Part shown: one piece after another, positions 8,304-16,267 of the stretch
Layout of the letters: each line of letters begins with the position of its first letter
Numbering within the stretch: position 1 is the stretch's first letter
From: Clostridia bacterium
GTDB lineage: Bacteria > Bacillota > Clostridia > Christensenellales > DTU072
DNA: 64,000 nt
Direction: 5' to 3'
NCBI GenBank assembly: GCA_017403145.1
Contig: JAFQOO010000004.1
Span: forward strand, 1-64,000
The notes under the pieces: model-generated
The model's input: the letters and a program-made list of their open reading frames with translations, nothing else
The model's database searches: none
Told to the model about the DNA's origin: nothing
Made by a program: the position numbers and the translations under genes

Positions 8304-10025
8304 ATGGATATCAATCAAGTAAAACAAGCAATAGCATCTCTAATAAATATTGATGGCATAGATTCCGCCGAAGCAGCGTCGTACGTTGTAGTTCCCCAAG
8401 ATACCACTCTTGGCGATTATGCGCTTCCTTGTTTTAGATTTGCAAAAGCACTTCGCAAGCCTCCTGTGGCTATTTCAAACGAGCTTGCTCAAAGTATGAG
8501 TGCAATGGAACATCCTTTCAAAAAGATAGAAGCTGTTAACGGATATCTCAATTTTACTCTTGATAGAAATGCCGAGGCAGGTAAGATTTTAAGCGAGGTT
8601 ATCAAAAAGGGTGCTAGTTATGGTGAATCTAAGGAAGGCGAGGGTAAAACCGTATGTATCGACTATAGCTCCATAAATATTGCTAAGCCTTTCCATATTG
8701 GACATTTGTCTTCTACCGTTATAGGCGGAGCGCTGTATAAGATGTATAAGAAGCTTGGATACAATACAGTGGGAATAAATCACCTTGGGGATTGGGGCAC
8801 TCAGTTTGGTAAACTTATAGTTGCTTACAAGCTTTGGGGCGACACTATCGACCTAGAAAAAGACGGGTTAGTTGCACTAACTAGCATATACGTCAAGTTC
8901 CACGAAGAAGCCGAAAAAGATAGTACTCTGGACGACCAAGCAAGATATTGGTTCAAGCAAATAGAGGATGGTAACGAGGAAGCTCTAAAGCTATTCTATA
9001 TGTTCAAAGAACTCACTCTTAAAGAGGTTAAAAAGGTTTACGAACGTTTGGGAATAGAGTTTGATAGCTATAATGGTGAAGCGTTCTATAACGATAAAAT
9101 GGCTCCTGTTTTAGAGGAATTAGGTACCCAAAATCTCATTACTATGTCAGAGGGCGCACAAGTAGTAGACTTGAGCGAATATAATATGCCCCCTTGCTTG
9201 TTGGTTAGAACTGATGGTGCAACACTCTATGCAACTCGTGATTTAGCAGCCGCATTCTATAGGAAGAACACCTATGATTTCTATAAGTGTCTATACGTTG
9301 TTGCATATCAACAAAACCTACACTTCAAACAAGTGTTTAAGGTTGTTGAGCTAATGGGAAAAGAGTGGCATAAAGATTTGGTACACGTTCCCTTTGGTAT
9401 GGTTTCTCTAGAAGACGGTACTATGTCCACTCGTAAGGGCAAGGTAGTATGGCTCAAAGACGTTCTAAATAAAGCGGTAGAAAAGAGCTATACGATTATC
9501 AACGAAAAGAATTCCGCACTCAAGAATAAGGAAGAGGTTGCAGAAAAGGTTGGCGTAGGCGCAGTAATATTCTTTGCACTTTCCAACAATCGTATCAAGG
9601 ATATCACCTTTAGTTACGACAAGGTTCTTACCTTTGATGGGGAAACAGGACCATACGTTCAATACACCAATGCTAGAGCAAGGAGTATATTGAGAAAGGC
9701 AGGGGAACTTCAAAATGAACTCGATAAGCCTTTCACCGCGGAAGAACTAGAGTATTTGAGTGGCAAAGAGGGTGAAGAACTAATTTCACTTATCGGTAGA
9801 TTTACTTCAACCATAAGTGATGCGGTAGCAAAGTATGAACCTAGCATTTTGACTCGATACATCATCGACGTTGCAAAGTCATTCAACAGATACTATCTAA
9901 ACAATCGTATACTCAATGCGGAAAAAGATGCAATTCGTCCTCGTTTGGCACTCGTTTATGCTACTCATACCGTTATTGAGGAAGGTCTAAGATTGCTCGG
10001 CATCAAGGCACCCGAAGAAATGTAA
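8304..10025 (+). CDS. argS: Arginyl-tRNA synthetase
   Basis: Class I synthetase charging tRNA-Arg, 573 residues. HIGH motif at 131-134 (KPFHIGHLSS). The KMSKS equivalent is degenerate, MSTRKG, near residue 376, as is common in ArgRS. The N-terminal Arg-tRNA synthetase domain (LGDYALPCFRFAKALRKPP) and the C-terminal DALR anticodon-binding domain (ending LRLLGIKAPEEM) are both present. AGGAG lies before the ATG. The next gene starts one base after the stop. Confidence 0.95.
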   Translation: MDINQVKQAIASLINIDGIDSAEAASYVVVPQDTTLGDYALPCFRFAKALRKPPVAISNELAQSMSAMEHPFKKIEAVNGYLNFTLDRNAEAGKILSEVIKKGASYGESKEGEGKTVCIDYSSINIAKPFHIGHLSSTVIGGALYKMYKKLGYNTVGINHLGDWGTQFGKLIVAYKLWGDTIDLEKDGLVALTSIYVKFHEEAEKDSTLDDQARYWFKQIEDGNEEALKLFYMFKELTLKEVKKVYERLGIEFDSYNGEAFYNDKMAPVLEELGTQNLITMSEGAQVVDLSEYNMPPCLLVRTDGATLYATRDLAAAFYRKNTYDFYKCLYVVAYQQNLHFKQVFKVVELMGKEWHKDLVHVPFGMVSLEDGTMSTRKGKVVWLKDVLNKAVEKSYTIINEKNSALKNKEEVAEKVGVGAVIFFALSNNRIKDITFSYDKVLTFDGETGPYVQYTNARARSILRKAGELQNELDKPFTAEELEYLSGKEGEELISLIGRFTSTISDAVAKYEPSILTRYIIDVAKSFNRYYLNNRILNAEKDAIRPRLALVYATHTVIEEGLRLLGIKAPEEM

Positions 10026-10026
10026 T

Positions 10027-10845
10027 ATGAGAATACCAAGCGATAGTCATAGTCATTCTAATTTTTCTCACGATGGGAAGGAGAGGGCGGTAACCCTAAT
10101 CGAAAGGGCTAAGTCTTTGGGCTTGGAGTACTATGCTATAACTGAACATCTTGATAGAGACTATAAATATTGTCGTTCAGAAAGATTTATACCCCAACTT
10201 CGTCTTCCTGCTTACTATAGGTCGGTGGAAAAGTTGCGCGAAAAATATGCCGAGAGTGATACCTACGTTGCTTTTGGCGTAGAAGCAGGCTTTTGTCCGG
10301 AGGTTGTCGATTGGTATCTTAAAATGTTGCCGAGATATAGATTTGACGTTATAATCAATTCTATACATACAATGGATGGGGGCGACGCATATTTTGGCAA
10401 AATATTTGCAGGCAAGACCCAAAGCGAGGTATATAATAGATATCTTGACCTTTTGCTCGAATCGGTAAAAGTGCCGTATGACTATGATATTGTGGGACAT
10501 ATAGGCTACGTTACTAGATACGTCAGTTTTGAGAATTATACGCTATGCCAAGAGGAATATGCCGATAAAATCGATGCCCTTCTTAAAGAAATTATTGCGC
10601 GTGATAAAACTATCGAAATCAACACGCATATAAGACACAAGGAAATGATGTTTTTGCCCGAAAGAAAAATTCTCGAAAGATATTATGAGCTTGGTGGTAG
10701 AAACGTTACCTTTTCCTCTGACGCACATTTAGCGGAAAGCATAGGACACCGTTATGAAATGGTAAGAAATCTTGCAAAAGAGATAGGATTTACCCATTGG
10801 ACGGTTTATAAAATGAGAAAACCGCATAAAATAGAAATAGAATAA
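10027..10845 (+). CDS. PHP-domain phosphatase, histidinol-phosphatase-like
   Basis: 272-residue polymerase-and-histidinol-phosphatase (PHP) family metalloenzyme. Metal-binding motifs are DSHSHSNFSHDG (residues about 6-17), ITEHLD (about 39), VEAGF (about 88), SIHTMD, GHIGYV, EINTH and a C-terminal FSSDAHL. The HxHxxxS-x-DG start and the length fit HisK-type histidinol phosphatase, the dephosphorylation step of histidine synthesis. No other his gene is in the window, so another sugar or nucleotide phosphate is possible. It begins one base after argS and appears to be the end of the smpB-argS transcription unit. Confidence 0.75.
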   Translation: MRIPSDSHSHSNFSHDGKERAVTLIERAKSLGLEYYAITEHLDRDYKYCRSERFIPQLRLPAYYRSVEKLREKYAESDTYVAFGVEAGFCPEVVDWYLKMLPRYRFDVIINSIHTMDGGDAYFGKIFAGKTQSEVYNRYLDLLLESVKVPYDYDIVGHIGYVTRYVSFENYTLCQEEYADKIDALLKEIIARDKTIEINTHIRHKEMMFLPERKILERYYELGGRNVTFSSDAHLAESIGHRYEMVRNLAKEIGFTHWTVYKMRKPHKIEIE

Positions 10846-10859
10846 CCACTAAATGGTTG

Positions 10860-10888
10860 TTGCAAAAAGCAAAATAAAGTAGTAAAAT
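10860..10888 (+). promoter_or_regulatory. Promoter of ssrA
   Basis: TTGCAA (10860-10865), 17-nt spacer, TAAAAT (10883-10888), about 21 nt before the mature 5' end of tmRNA. Confidence 0.55.
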
Positions 10889-10909
10889 AAAATAACTTAA
10901 CGCGAATAC

Positions 10910-11252
10910 GGGGGTGTACCGGATTCGACTTATGACGTTAAGGGACTGTAAGCATACCGAAGGCTCGGCTTCGTAAAAACGGAAACTTAAAATTAACTGA
11001 CGAATCAAATCTTCAGTACGCTGCCGCTTAGTTGCAGCCGTCGGACCTACTTCCTGCGGGTAGCAATCCGGCGTGGTTTAGCAGGGAACCGAGTTTAGTA
11101 ACGCCTTGGACTAAAAACGGAACTTAAAGGCTTGGTTGAAGTGGGGTTTGCCTATTGACCTAACGGATACGACAATTAACAACAGGCTAAGTATGTAGAA
11201 AGCGGTTCGGTAGCCCGTAAGAACAGGGGTTCGACTCCCCTCACCTCCACCA
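10910..11252 (+). ncRNA. ssrA: Transfer-messenger RNA (tmRNA)
   Basis: 343-nt one-piece tmRNA. The 5' end GGGGGTG pairs with CACCTCC just before the 3' ACCA, giving the tRNA-like acceptor stem. The 5' part continues with GGATTCGAC, and the T-arm is AGGGG-TTCGACT-CCCCT at the 3' end (11225-11241). The tag reading frame ends ...DESNLQYAAA at a TAG stop (11029-11031). Reading back in that frame the tag could extend to about 10972 (R-K-N-G-N-L-K-L-T-D-E-S-N-L-Q-Y-A-A-A), but I cannot fix the resume codon. CCA is encoded. With SmpB it rescues stalled ribosomes. Confidence 0.93.
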
Positions 11253-11308
11253 ATACCAAACAAATTCGAACCCTCAGGGGTTCGTTTTTTTTGTTTGTAT
11301 TGGTGGAG
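11245..11308 (+). terminator. ssrA terminator inside a larger palindrome that includes the tmRNA 3' end
   Basis: Core hairpin CGAACCC / GGGTTCG (11267-11284) followed by eight T. Around it, 11245-11256 (CTCCACCAATAC, including the tmRNA 3' end) is the exact reverse complement of 11297-11308. Confidence 0.8.
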
Positions 11309-11346
11309 ACGGGGAGAACGCACCCTCGCGCAAGGCGCGAGGGTGC
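11259..11346 (+). repeat. Two-hairpin module, copy 1
   Basis: Contains the terminator hairpin, then TTTTTTTTGTTTGTATTG, then a strong second hairpin CACCCTCGCGC-AAG-GCGCGAGGGTG (11321-11345). The same order of parts recurs at 11506-11592. Confidence 0.7.
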
Positions 11347-11505
11347 GCAAGTTGCGTTAGCAACCTGGCGAAAGAAAATGCTCTGCATTTTTGATGAGTT
11401 AATTAGATAGACAAATTATGTGTGATGAATTTTAGTGCAATGATAGTTTGTGCAAGACAGTCTTTCGCGCTACCCTCAAATAATACGATAATAAAGATGT
11501 TCAAA

Positions 11506-11592
11506 AACAAATTCGAACCCGCACGGGTTCGTTTTTTTTGTTTGTATTGATGGAGGTGTGGAGGGCTCACCCCTCACGCAAAGCGTGGGGGT
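11506..11592 (+). repeat. Two-hairpin module, copy 2
   Basis: CGAACCC / GGGTTCG hairpin (11514-11531) with eight T, the same TTTGTATTG linker, then hairpin ACCCCTCACGC / GCGTGGGGGT (11569-11592). Stem bases differ from copy 1 while pairing is kept. The 160 bp between the copies (11347-11505) hold no gene that I can see. Confidence 0.7.
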
Positions 11593-11697
11593 AAGAATTT
11601 TTTATACTATGTTTTGAAAATAACTATTTAGAAATCCATATATAATACTAAGATTGTCCCTAAATGGTTACATCTTTTCGGATTAAAAAATTTCATA

Positions 11698-11726
11698 TTG
11701 CAATTACGCGCGCGTGATTGTATAAT
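11698..11726 (+). promoter_or_regulatory. Promoter of the cas operon with an ACGCGCGCGT operator in the spacer
   Basis: TTGCAA (11698-11703), 17-nt spacer, TATAAT (11721-11726). The spacer contains the palindrome ACGCGCGCGT (11706-11715). Transcription would run antisense through the tracrRNA gene and reach the cas9 ATG about 135 nt after the start site. The same palindrome sits in the PFOR promoter. Confidence 0.65.
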
Positions 11727-11758
11727 TGTAGTTAAGGAAAGGACCGTTTAAATCAAAT

Positions 11759-11833
11759 AAAAAAGCCCGTCTATACGGGCAGCCAACAAGTTGGCGATTA
11801 AGCTTACGCTTATTTGAACGAATGTTGTTCTAT
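11759..11833 (-). ncRNA. tracrRNA of the type II CRISPR system
   Basis: Read on the minus strand, the RNA starts near 11833 with an anti-repeat (TAGAACAACATTCGTTCAAA). This pairs with the first ~22 nt of the CRISPR repeat: GTTTGA, then a bulge, then AATGTTGTTCTA. Next come AATAAGC, a short nexus-like stem AAGC-GTAA-GCTT, a hairpin GCCAA-CTTG-TTGGC (11782-11795) and a terminator hairpin GCCCGT-ATAG-ACGGGC (11765-11780) with TTTTTT. Mature length about 75 nt. The AAAUAAG after the anti-repeat resembles the SpCas9 tracrRNA. Confidence 0.9.
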
Positions 11834-11839
11834 ATCTTG

Positions 11840-11868
11840 AATATATCATACGATGAGAGGTTTGTCAA
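11840..11868 (-). promoter_or_regulatory. tracrRNA promoter overlapping the cas9 start codon
   Basis: On the minus strand: consensus TTGACA (11868-11863), 17-nt spacer, TATATT (11845-11840). The -35 box shares base 11868 with the cas9 ATG, and the cas9 ribosome site lies in the spacer. Confidence 0.8.
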
Positions 11869-14800
11869 TGGAAAATCGAAAAATTTATTTAGGAATTGAT
11901 TTAGGTACCGACAATTTGGGGTATGCTGTTACTGATGAGAATTATAAAGTATTACGAAAGGGTGATAAAAATGGGCTAGGCGTAGTACAGTTTTCTAATG
12001 CGGAGACAGCGGCGAGTAGACGAATAAATAGGACTACCTCTCGTAGGATAGCAAGAAGAAGGTATAGGGTTTCTTTATTAAACGATATATTTGCTCCTGA
12101 AATTATGAAAGTGGACAAAAACTTTTTGCAACGTTTAAAGGAGAGCGACCTTAAACATGAGGATAGGAAAGTAGATTTCAAACATACGTTATTTAATGAT
12201 GCTGGATTTACAGATAGTGAGTTTTATAATAAATATCCTACTATATATCATTTGCGTAAAGCCCTTATGGAAAAAGCTTCTGATGACGTAAGATTATTGT
12301 ATCTAGCAGTTCATCATATTGTGAAATATAGAGGAAACTTTTTGCGTTCTGAAGATAGTATTGGCGGAGAGAGCGACAACTTTAGTTTGATAATAAATAT
12401 AATAGACGAACTTAATGCAAGGATAGAGAATCGTAACCAAGATTTGATTGCTGAAAATAGCGAGTATATAGCATATAACATTTCTAAATATACAGTCGAC
12501 GTAGATGAAGTAGTGGCTATTTTATCTGGTAAGAAACTGGATGAAAATGGAAAGCCAATTCGTGGCAAGGATAGAAAAGAGGCGTTAAACGTAGCCTTCA
12601 ATGCAACAAAGGGTGGTAATCAGATTGGATTGTTGGATGCCTCTATTAAAGGGAAAGGTAAGATAAGGACTATATTTGGTGAATACTATGATAAAGAAAG
12701 CAATCTAGAAATTGATTTTTCGCAGTTTGATGAAAAATCGGGAGAATATAGTATGGTCGTGAACGAGCAAGATTTTGCCATACTAGAAAAGATGAAGGAA
12801 CTATATGATTGGTGTGTGCTTACTTCACTGCTTGCTGGGTATAACCTTTTGTCGGATGCAATGATAGCGCTATATAATCGTCATAAGAGTGAGCTTGCCG
12901 AACTGAAATCACTTATAAAAACCTATGGTGATAAGGATATGTTCAAGCGTGTTTTCCATTTAAGCGCAGACAACAATTATTCTACTTACGTAGGCGGTGG
13001 TACGTACGTTAAAGAAAACAAAGAGATACAAAGTAAGGAGCAATATACTAACAAGTGTTCCGACGTTGATTTTTATAAATTTTTAAAGAAAGAATTGGCA
13101 AAAATAAAAAATCCAGTAGTCCAAAGCAAAATTAAAGAAATCGAAACAAAGATGGATATTGGCGGATATTTGCCTAAGCCGGTATCAAAAAACAATTCAA
13201 CGTTACCATATCAGCTTAATAAGAAGGAACTAGAAATTATACTTGATAATGCTATAGCTTCTGGTAAATATGATTTTCTAACCAAAGTATCTGATGGAAT
13301 GAGTAATCGTGATAAGATTATTAGTCTATTAACGTTTAGAGTTCCGTATTACGTAGGTCCTATAAAGCAATATACAAAAGAAGAAGATAGATATAAAAAT
13401 AAGCACGGATGGGCTGTTCATAATATGGGAACTTCGGGTAGGATAACGCCGTGGAACTTTGAGGATAGGATAAATCTTGTTGAGAGTGAAAAAGCTTTTA
13501 TTAAAAAGATGACTTCATCTTGTACATATCTTAAAGATTGTGATGCTCTTCCAAAAAATTCTTTGATATATGAAAGATACCTTGCATTGAATGAATTGAA
13601 TACTTTAAAAATCGATGGATGTCCAATGAGTGTCGAAGTCAAGAAGGGTATTTTTGATAACGTATATTTAAATAAAAAGGTTACAATCAAGAATATTAAA
13701 GAGTATCTCTTTAGTATTGGATATTCTCGAGAAGTACGTATAAGCGGATATGACAAAGAACTCAAAGGTGATATGAAAGTTTATCGTGCTTTCAAAGAGA
13801 TTTTTAAGGATAAAGTCGACCTTTATCCGAAACTTATGGAGGAGATAATCTTTATTCTTACCATTCATGAAGATGCAAAGTTAATAGAAAAAGCTCTTAG
13901 AAAGTATTCTAGTATATTGTCCAACGATGAAATAAAAAAGATTAAAGGATATAAATATAGTGGATGGGGAAGGCTTTCTGGAGAATTACTTAGAGGAAGT
14001 ATATATGAAAAGGGTATTCAGCTTACTGTTCGTGGCTGTGAACTTTATGATTTGATAGACCTATTATATGAAACAAACCTAAACTTTATGCAACTTATAA
14101 ATGCAAAAGAATATGGTTTTGAGAAAAAGGTTCTTGAATATTTGGAAGAAAACGAACTGATTGATAATACCAACGTAGTATATAAGGACGTTGAAGAACA
14201 ATATTGTTCGCCCACGGTAAAACGAAGCGTGTGGCAGACAATCAAAGTCGTTAAAGAACTGCAAAAGGAATTTGGAGCAATTCCACAAAAGATTTTCTTA
14301 GAGGTAACACGTACCAATAGTGATAAGGATAAAGGAAAGCGAACCAGAAGCAGAAAAGAGCAAATAGATGCTATTTATCGTGAAGCGGAAAGCAAGGTCA
14401 AAGAGTTTGCTAATATGAAAGAGGCTTTGCAAAAACGCAGAAACGAATTATCCGTTTATGACAAAGACAAGGATTCATCCGAACTCAAAAGCAAAAAATT
14501 GTTCCTATACTTTATGCAACTAGGACAAGACGTTTATACAGGACAAGAAATAGAGATTGATGAATTATACAACTATGATATAGACCACATTATTCCACAA
14601 TCTAAGGTAAAAGACGATAGCTTGGATAATAAAGTTTTGGTCCATAAAGTTGTAAATAATGCAATAAAGAAAGACCTCTATCCCCTTCCTAAAGAGTGCA
14701 GACAGCCTACGTTATGGAAGACGTTGCTTAAAATGGATTTGATGTCCAAAGAAAAATACGATAGACTTACACGAACAACGCCTATCAGCGAAGAGGAAGA

Positions 14801-16265
14801 AAAGAAGTTTATAAATCGTCAACTTGTCGAGACTGCTCAAACTGCATTGATAGTAAGAGACCTTTTGGCAAAATGGGCGAGAAGTCAAGGCGTTGATATA
14901 GAAATAAATTTAAATAGAGGCGGAAACGTCGCGGAATTCCGCAAGATGTTCCACCTTACAAAGTCAAGGGATATTAACGATTTCCACCACGCATACGATG
15001 CATATATGAACGTGGTTGTTGGTAACGTGCTTTTCGAAAACTTTAACCATAGTCGAGATTATAATCGTCGCATTGATGAAAAGGAAGAATACCAAGATGT
15101 AGTTGCTCAGGATGGCAAAAAGATTGATAAAAAGTCCAATAACTTTAAACGTTGCTTTTATCGTAACGTTTATTCGGATAGAGAACAAAGAGTTATTTGG
15201 TACCCGGAAAATAGCAAAAAAGCCACGCCGACTATTGATATAGTAAAAAAATCACTTCGCCTTATTCCAAACGTAACTAGCAAAGTAGAAACAGGTAAAG
15301 GACAGTTCTATAAAGAAACAATTTTTAAAGCAGGCGACGGACTAATACCTTTAAAAGACAAAGGCCCCAAGAGTGGCGTAGAAGGGCTAAAGAAATATGG
15401 TGGATATAAATCATCGGGTACGGCGTATTTTGTAGTTATAGAAGCCGATGGTAATAAAGGTGAAACCAAAAGATATCTTGAAGGGGTTTCTATCTATGAA
15501 GATATGCTTATGAGAAAGGGATTAAAAACAAAAGAAGAGTTTTTAAAAGGTTTCTATAGATATGAGAATGCTCGTTTCGCTAATATCCCCGAGCTTAAAG
15601 AAGGCAAAATTAAGGTTGGGTCATTGCTTCGTTTTGATGATGAATACGAGTTGTATTTAACAGGACAAAATGAAAGAGTAGTTCTATTCCACAACGCAAA
15701 TCAATTGCATACGTCGGATTATATAAATAGTTATATCAAAGAAATGAGGACTATTGTTGATAAGGTTGTTAAAGAGTTGGTTTCATTAAAGAAAGAAAAT
15801 GAAGAAGAACAAGAAGAAATTTGTGTAGAGCTTGTAAAACGAAATCTTGAGCGCATCGAAATAGCCAAGAATAATAACAACGTATATGACCATATTATCG
15901 TTTTATCGAAAGAAAATAATTTGGCAATATACGACTACGTTATGGAAAAACTTTCTAAGAAACCATATTTAAATATACCGGGATATAAAAACGTGTTGAC
16001 TTTCCTAAAGTCAGCAAGGGAATTGTTCCAAACCTATGCGCTGTTTAAACAAATAAAACTGTTATTAAGTATGTTCGGGATATTTGGTAGAAATAAAGCT
16101 GGTGCAGATTTAAGCATTTTGACAGAAGATGATTTGGGAATAAAAGGAAGCTCTGCTGCAGGAAAGATACAACCGTCAAAAGAACTAAAATCCAAAGTTT
16201 GTTTGGTAACAAAATCTATAACGGGCTTAAAAGAAAAAGTGATTATTATCAATCAAACTAAATAA
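11868..16265 (+). CDS. cas9: CRISPR-associated endonuclease Cas9 (type II-A)
   Basis: RNA-guided DNA endonuclease, 1465 residues, longer than SpCas9 (1368). I chose the ATG at 11868 because GAGAGG lies 6 bp upstream; an earlier in-frame ATG at 11853 has no ribosome site. Landmarks (numbering from 11868): RuvC-I YLGIDLGTDN with Asp11; arginine-rich bridge helix about 52-68; RuvC-II IFLEVTRTN with Glu812; HNH YDIDHIIPQS with His907; RuvC-III FHHAYDAY with His1041 and Asp1044. The C-terminal PAM-interacting domain has LKKYGGYKSSGTAYFVV and ends near KSITGLKEK, as in SpCas9. The SpCas9 PAM arginines are not conserved: the aligned segment reads AGKIQPS. cas1 starts two bases after the stop. Confidence 0.97.
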   Translation: MENRKIYLGIDLGTDNLGYAVTDENYKVLRKGDKNGLGVVQFSNAETAASRRINRTTSRRIARRRYRVSLLNDIFAPEIMKVDKNFLQRLKESDLKHEDRKVDFKHTLFNDAGFTDSEFYNKYPTIYHLRKALMEKASDDVRLLYLAVHHIVKYRGNFLRSEDSIGGESDNFSLIINIIDELNARIENRNQDLIAENSEYIAYNISKYTVDVDEVVAILSGKKLDENGKPIRGKDRKEALNVAFNATKGGNQIGLLDASIKGKGKIRTIFGEYYDKESNLEIDFSQFDEKSGEYSMVVNEQDFAILEKMKELYDWCVLTSLLAGYNLLSDAMIALYNRHKSELAELKSLIKTYGDKDMFKRVFHLSADNNYSTYVGGGTYVKENKEIQSKEQYTNKCSDVDFYKFLKKELAKIKNPVVQSKIKEIETKMDIGGYLPKPVSKNNSTLPYQLNKKELEIILDNAIASGKYDFLTKVSDGMSNRDKIISLLTFRVPYYVGPIKQYTKEEDRYKNKHGWAVHNMGTSGRITPWNFEDRINLVESEKAFIKKMTSSCTYLKDCDALPKNSLIYERYLALNELNTLKIDGCPMSVEVKKGIFDNVYLNKKVTIKNIKEYLFSIGYSREVRISGYDKELKGDMKVYRAFKEIFKDKVDLYPKLMEEIIFILTIHEDAKLIEKALRKYSSILSNDEIKKIKGYKYSGWGRLSGELLRGSIYEKGIQLTVRGCELYDLIDLLYETNLNFMQLINAKEYGFEKKVLEYLEENELIDNTNVVYKDVEEQYCSPTVKRSVWQTIKVVKELQKEFGAIPQKIFLEVTRTNSDKDKGKRTRSRKEQIDAIYREAESKVKEFANMKEALQKRRNELSVYDKDKDSSELKSKKLFLYFMQLGQDVYTGQEIEIDELYNYDIDHIIPQSKVKDDSLDNKVLVHKVVNNAIKKDLYPLPKECRQPTLWKTLLKMDLMSKEKYDRLTRTTPISEEEEKKFINRQLVETAQTALIVRDLLAKWARSQGVDIEINLNRGGNVAEFRKMFHLTKSRDINDFHHAYDAYMNVVVGNVLFENFNHSRDYNRRIDEKEEYQDVVAQDGKKIDKKSNNFKRCFYRNVYSDREQRVIWYPENSKKATPTIDIVKKSLRLIPNVTSKVETGKGQFYKETIFKAGDGLIPLKDKGPKSGVEGLKKYGGYKSSGTAYFVVIEADGNKGETKRYLEGVSIYEDMLMRKGLKTKEEFLKGFYRYENARFANIPELKEGKIKVGSLLRFDDEYELYLTGQNERVVLFHNANQLHTSDYINSYIKEMRTIVDKVVKELVSLKKENEEEQEEICVELVKRNLERIEIAKNNNNVYDHIIVLSKENNLAIYDYVMEKLSKKPYLNIPGYKNVLTFLKSARELFQTYALFKQIKLLLSMFGIFGRNKAGADLSILTEDDLGIKGSSAAGKIQPSKELKSKVCLVTKSITGLKEKVIIINQTK

Positions 16266-16267
16266 TT

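Noticed and set aside
11111-11388. Minus-strand frames overlapping the tmRNA 3' region
   Set aside because: They lie over the structured tmRNA and its terminator, lack ribosome sites and resemble no protein.
11347-11505. A gene or small RNA between the two hairpin-module copies
   Set aside because: No frame with a start and ribosome site, and no convincing promoter-terminator pair, was found.
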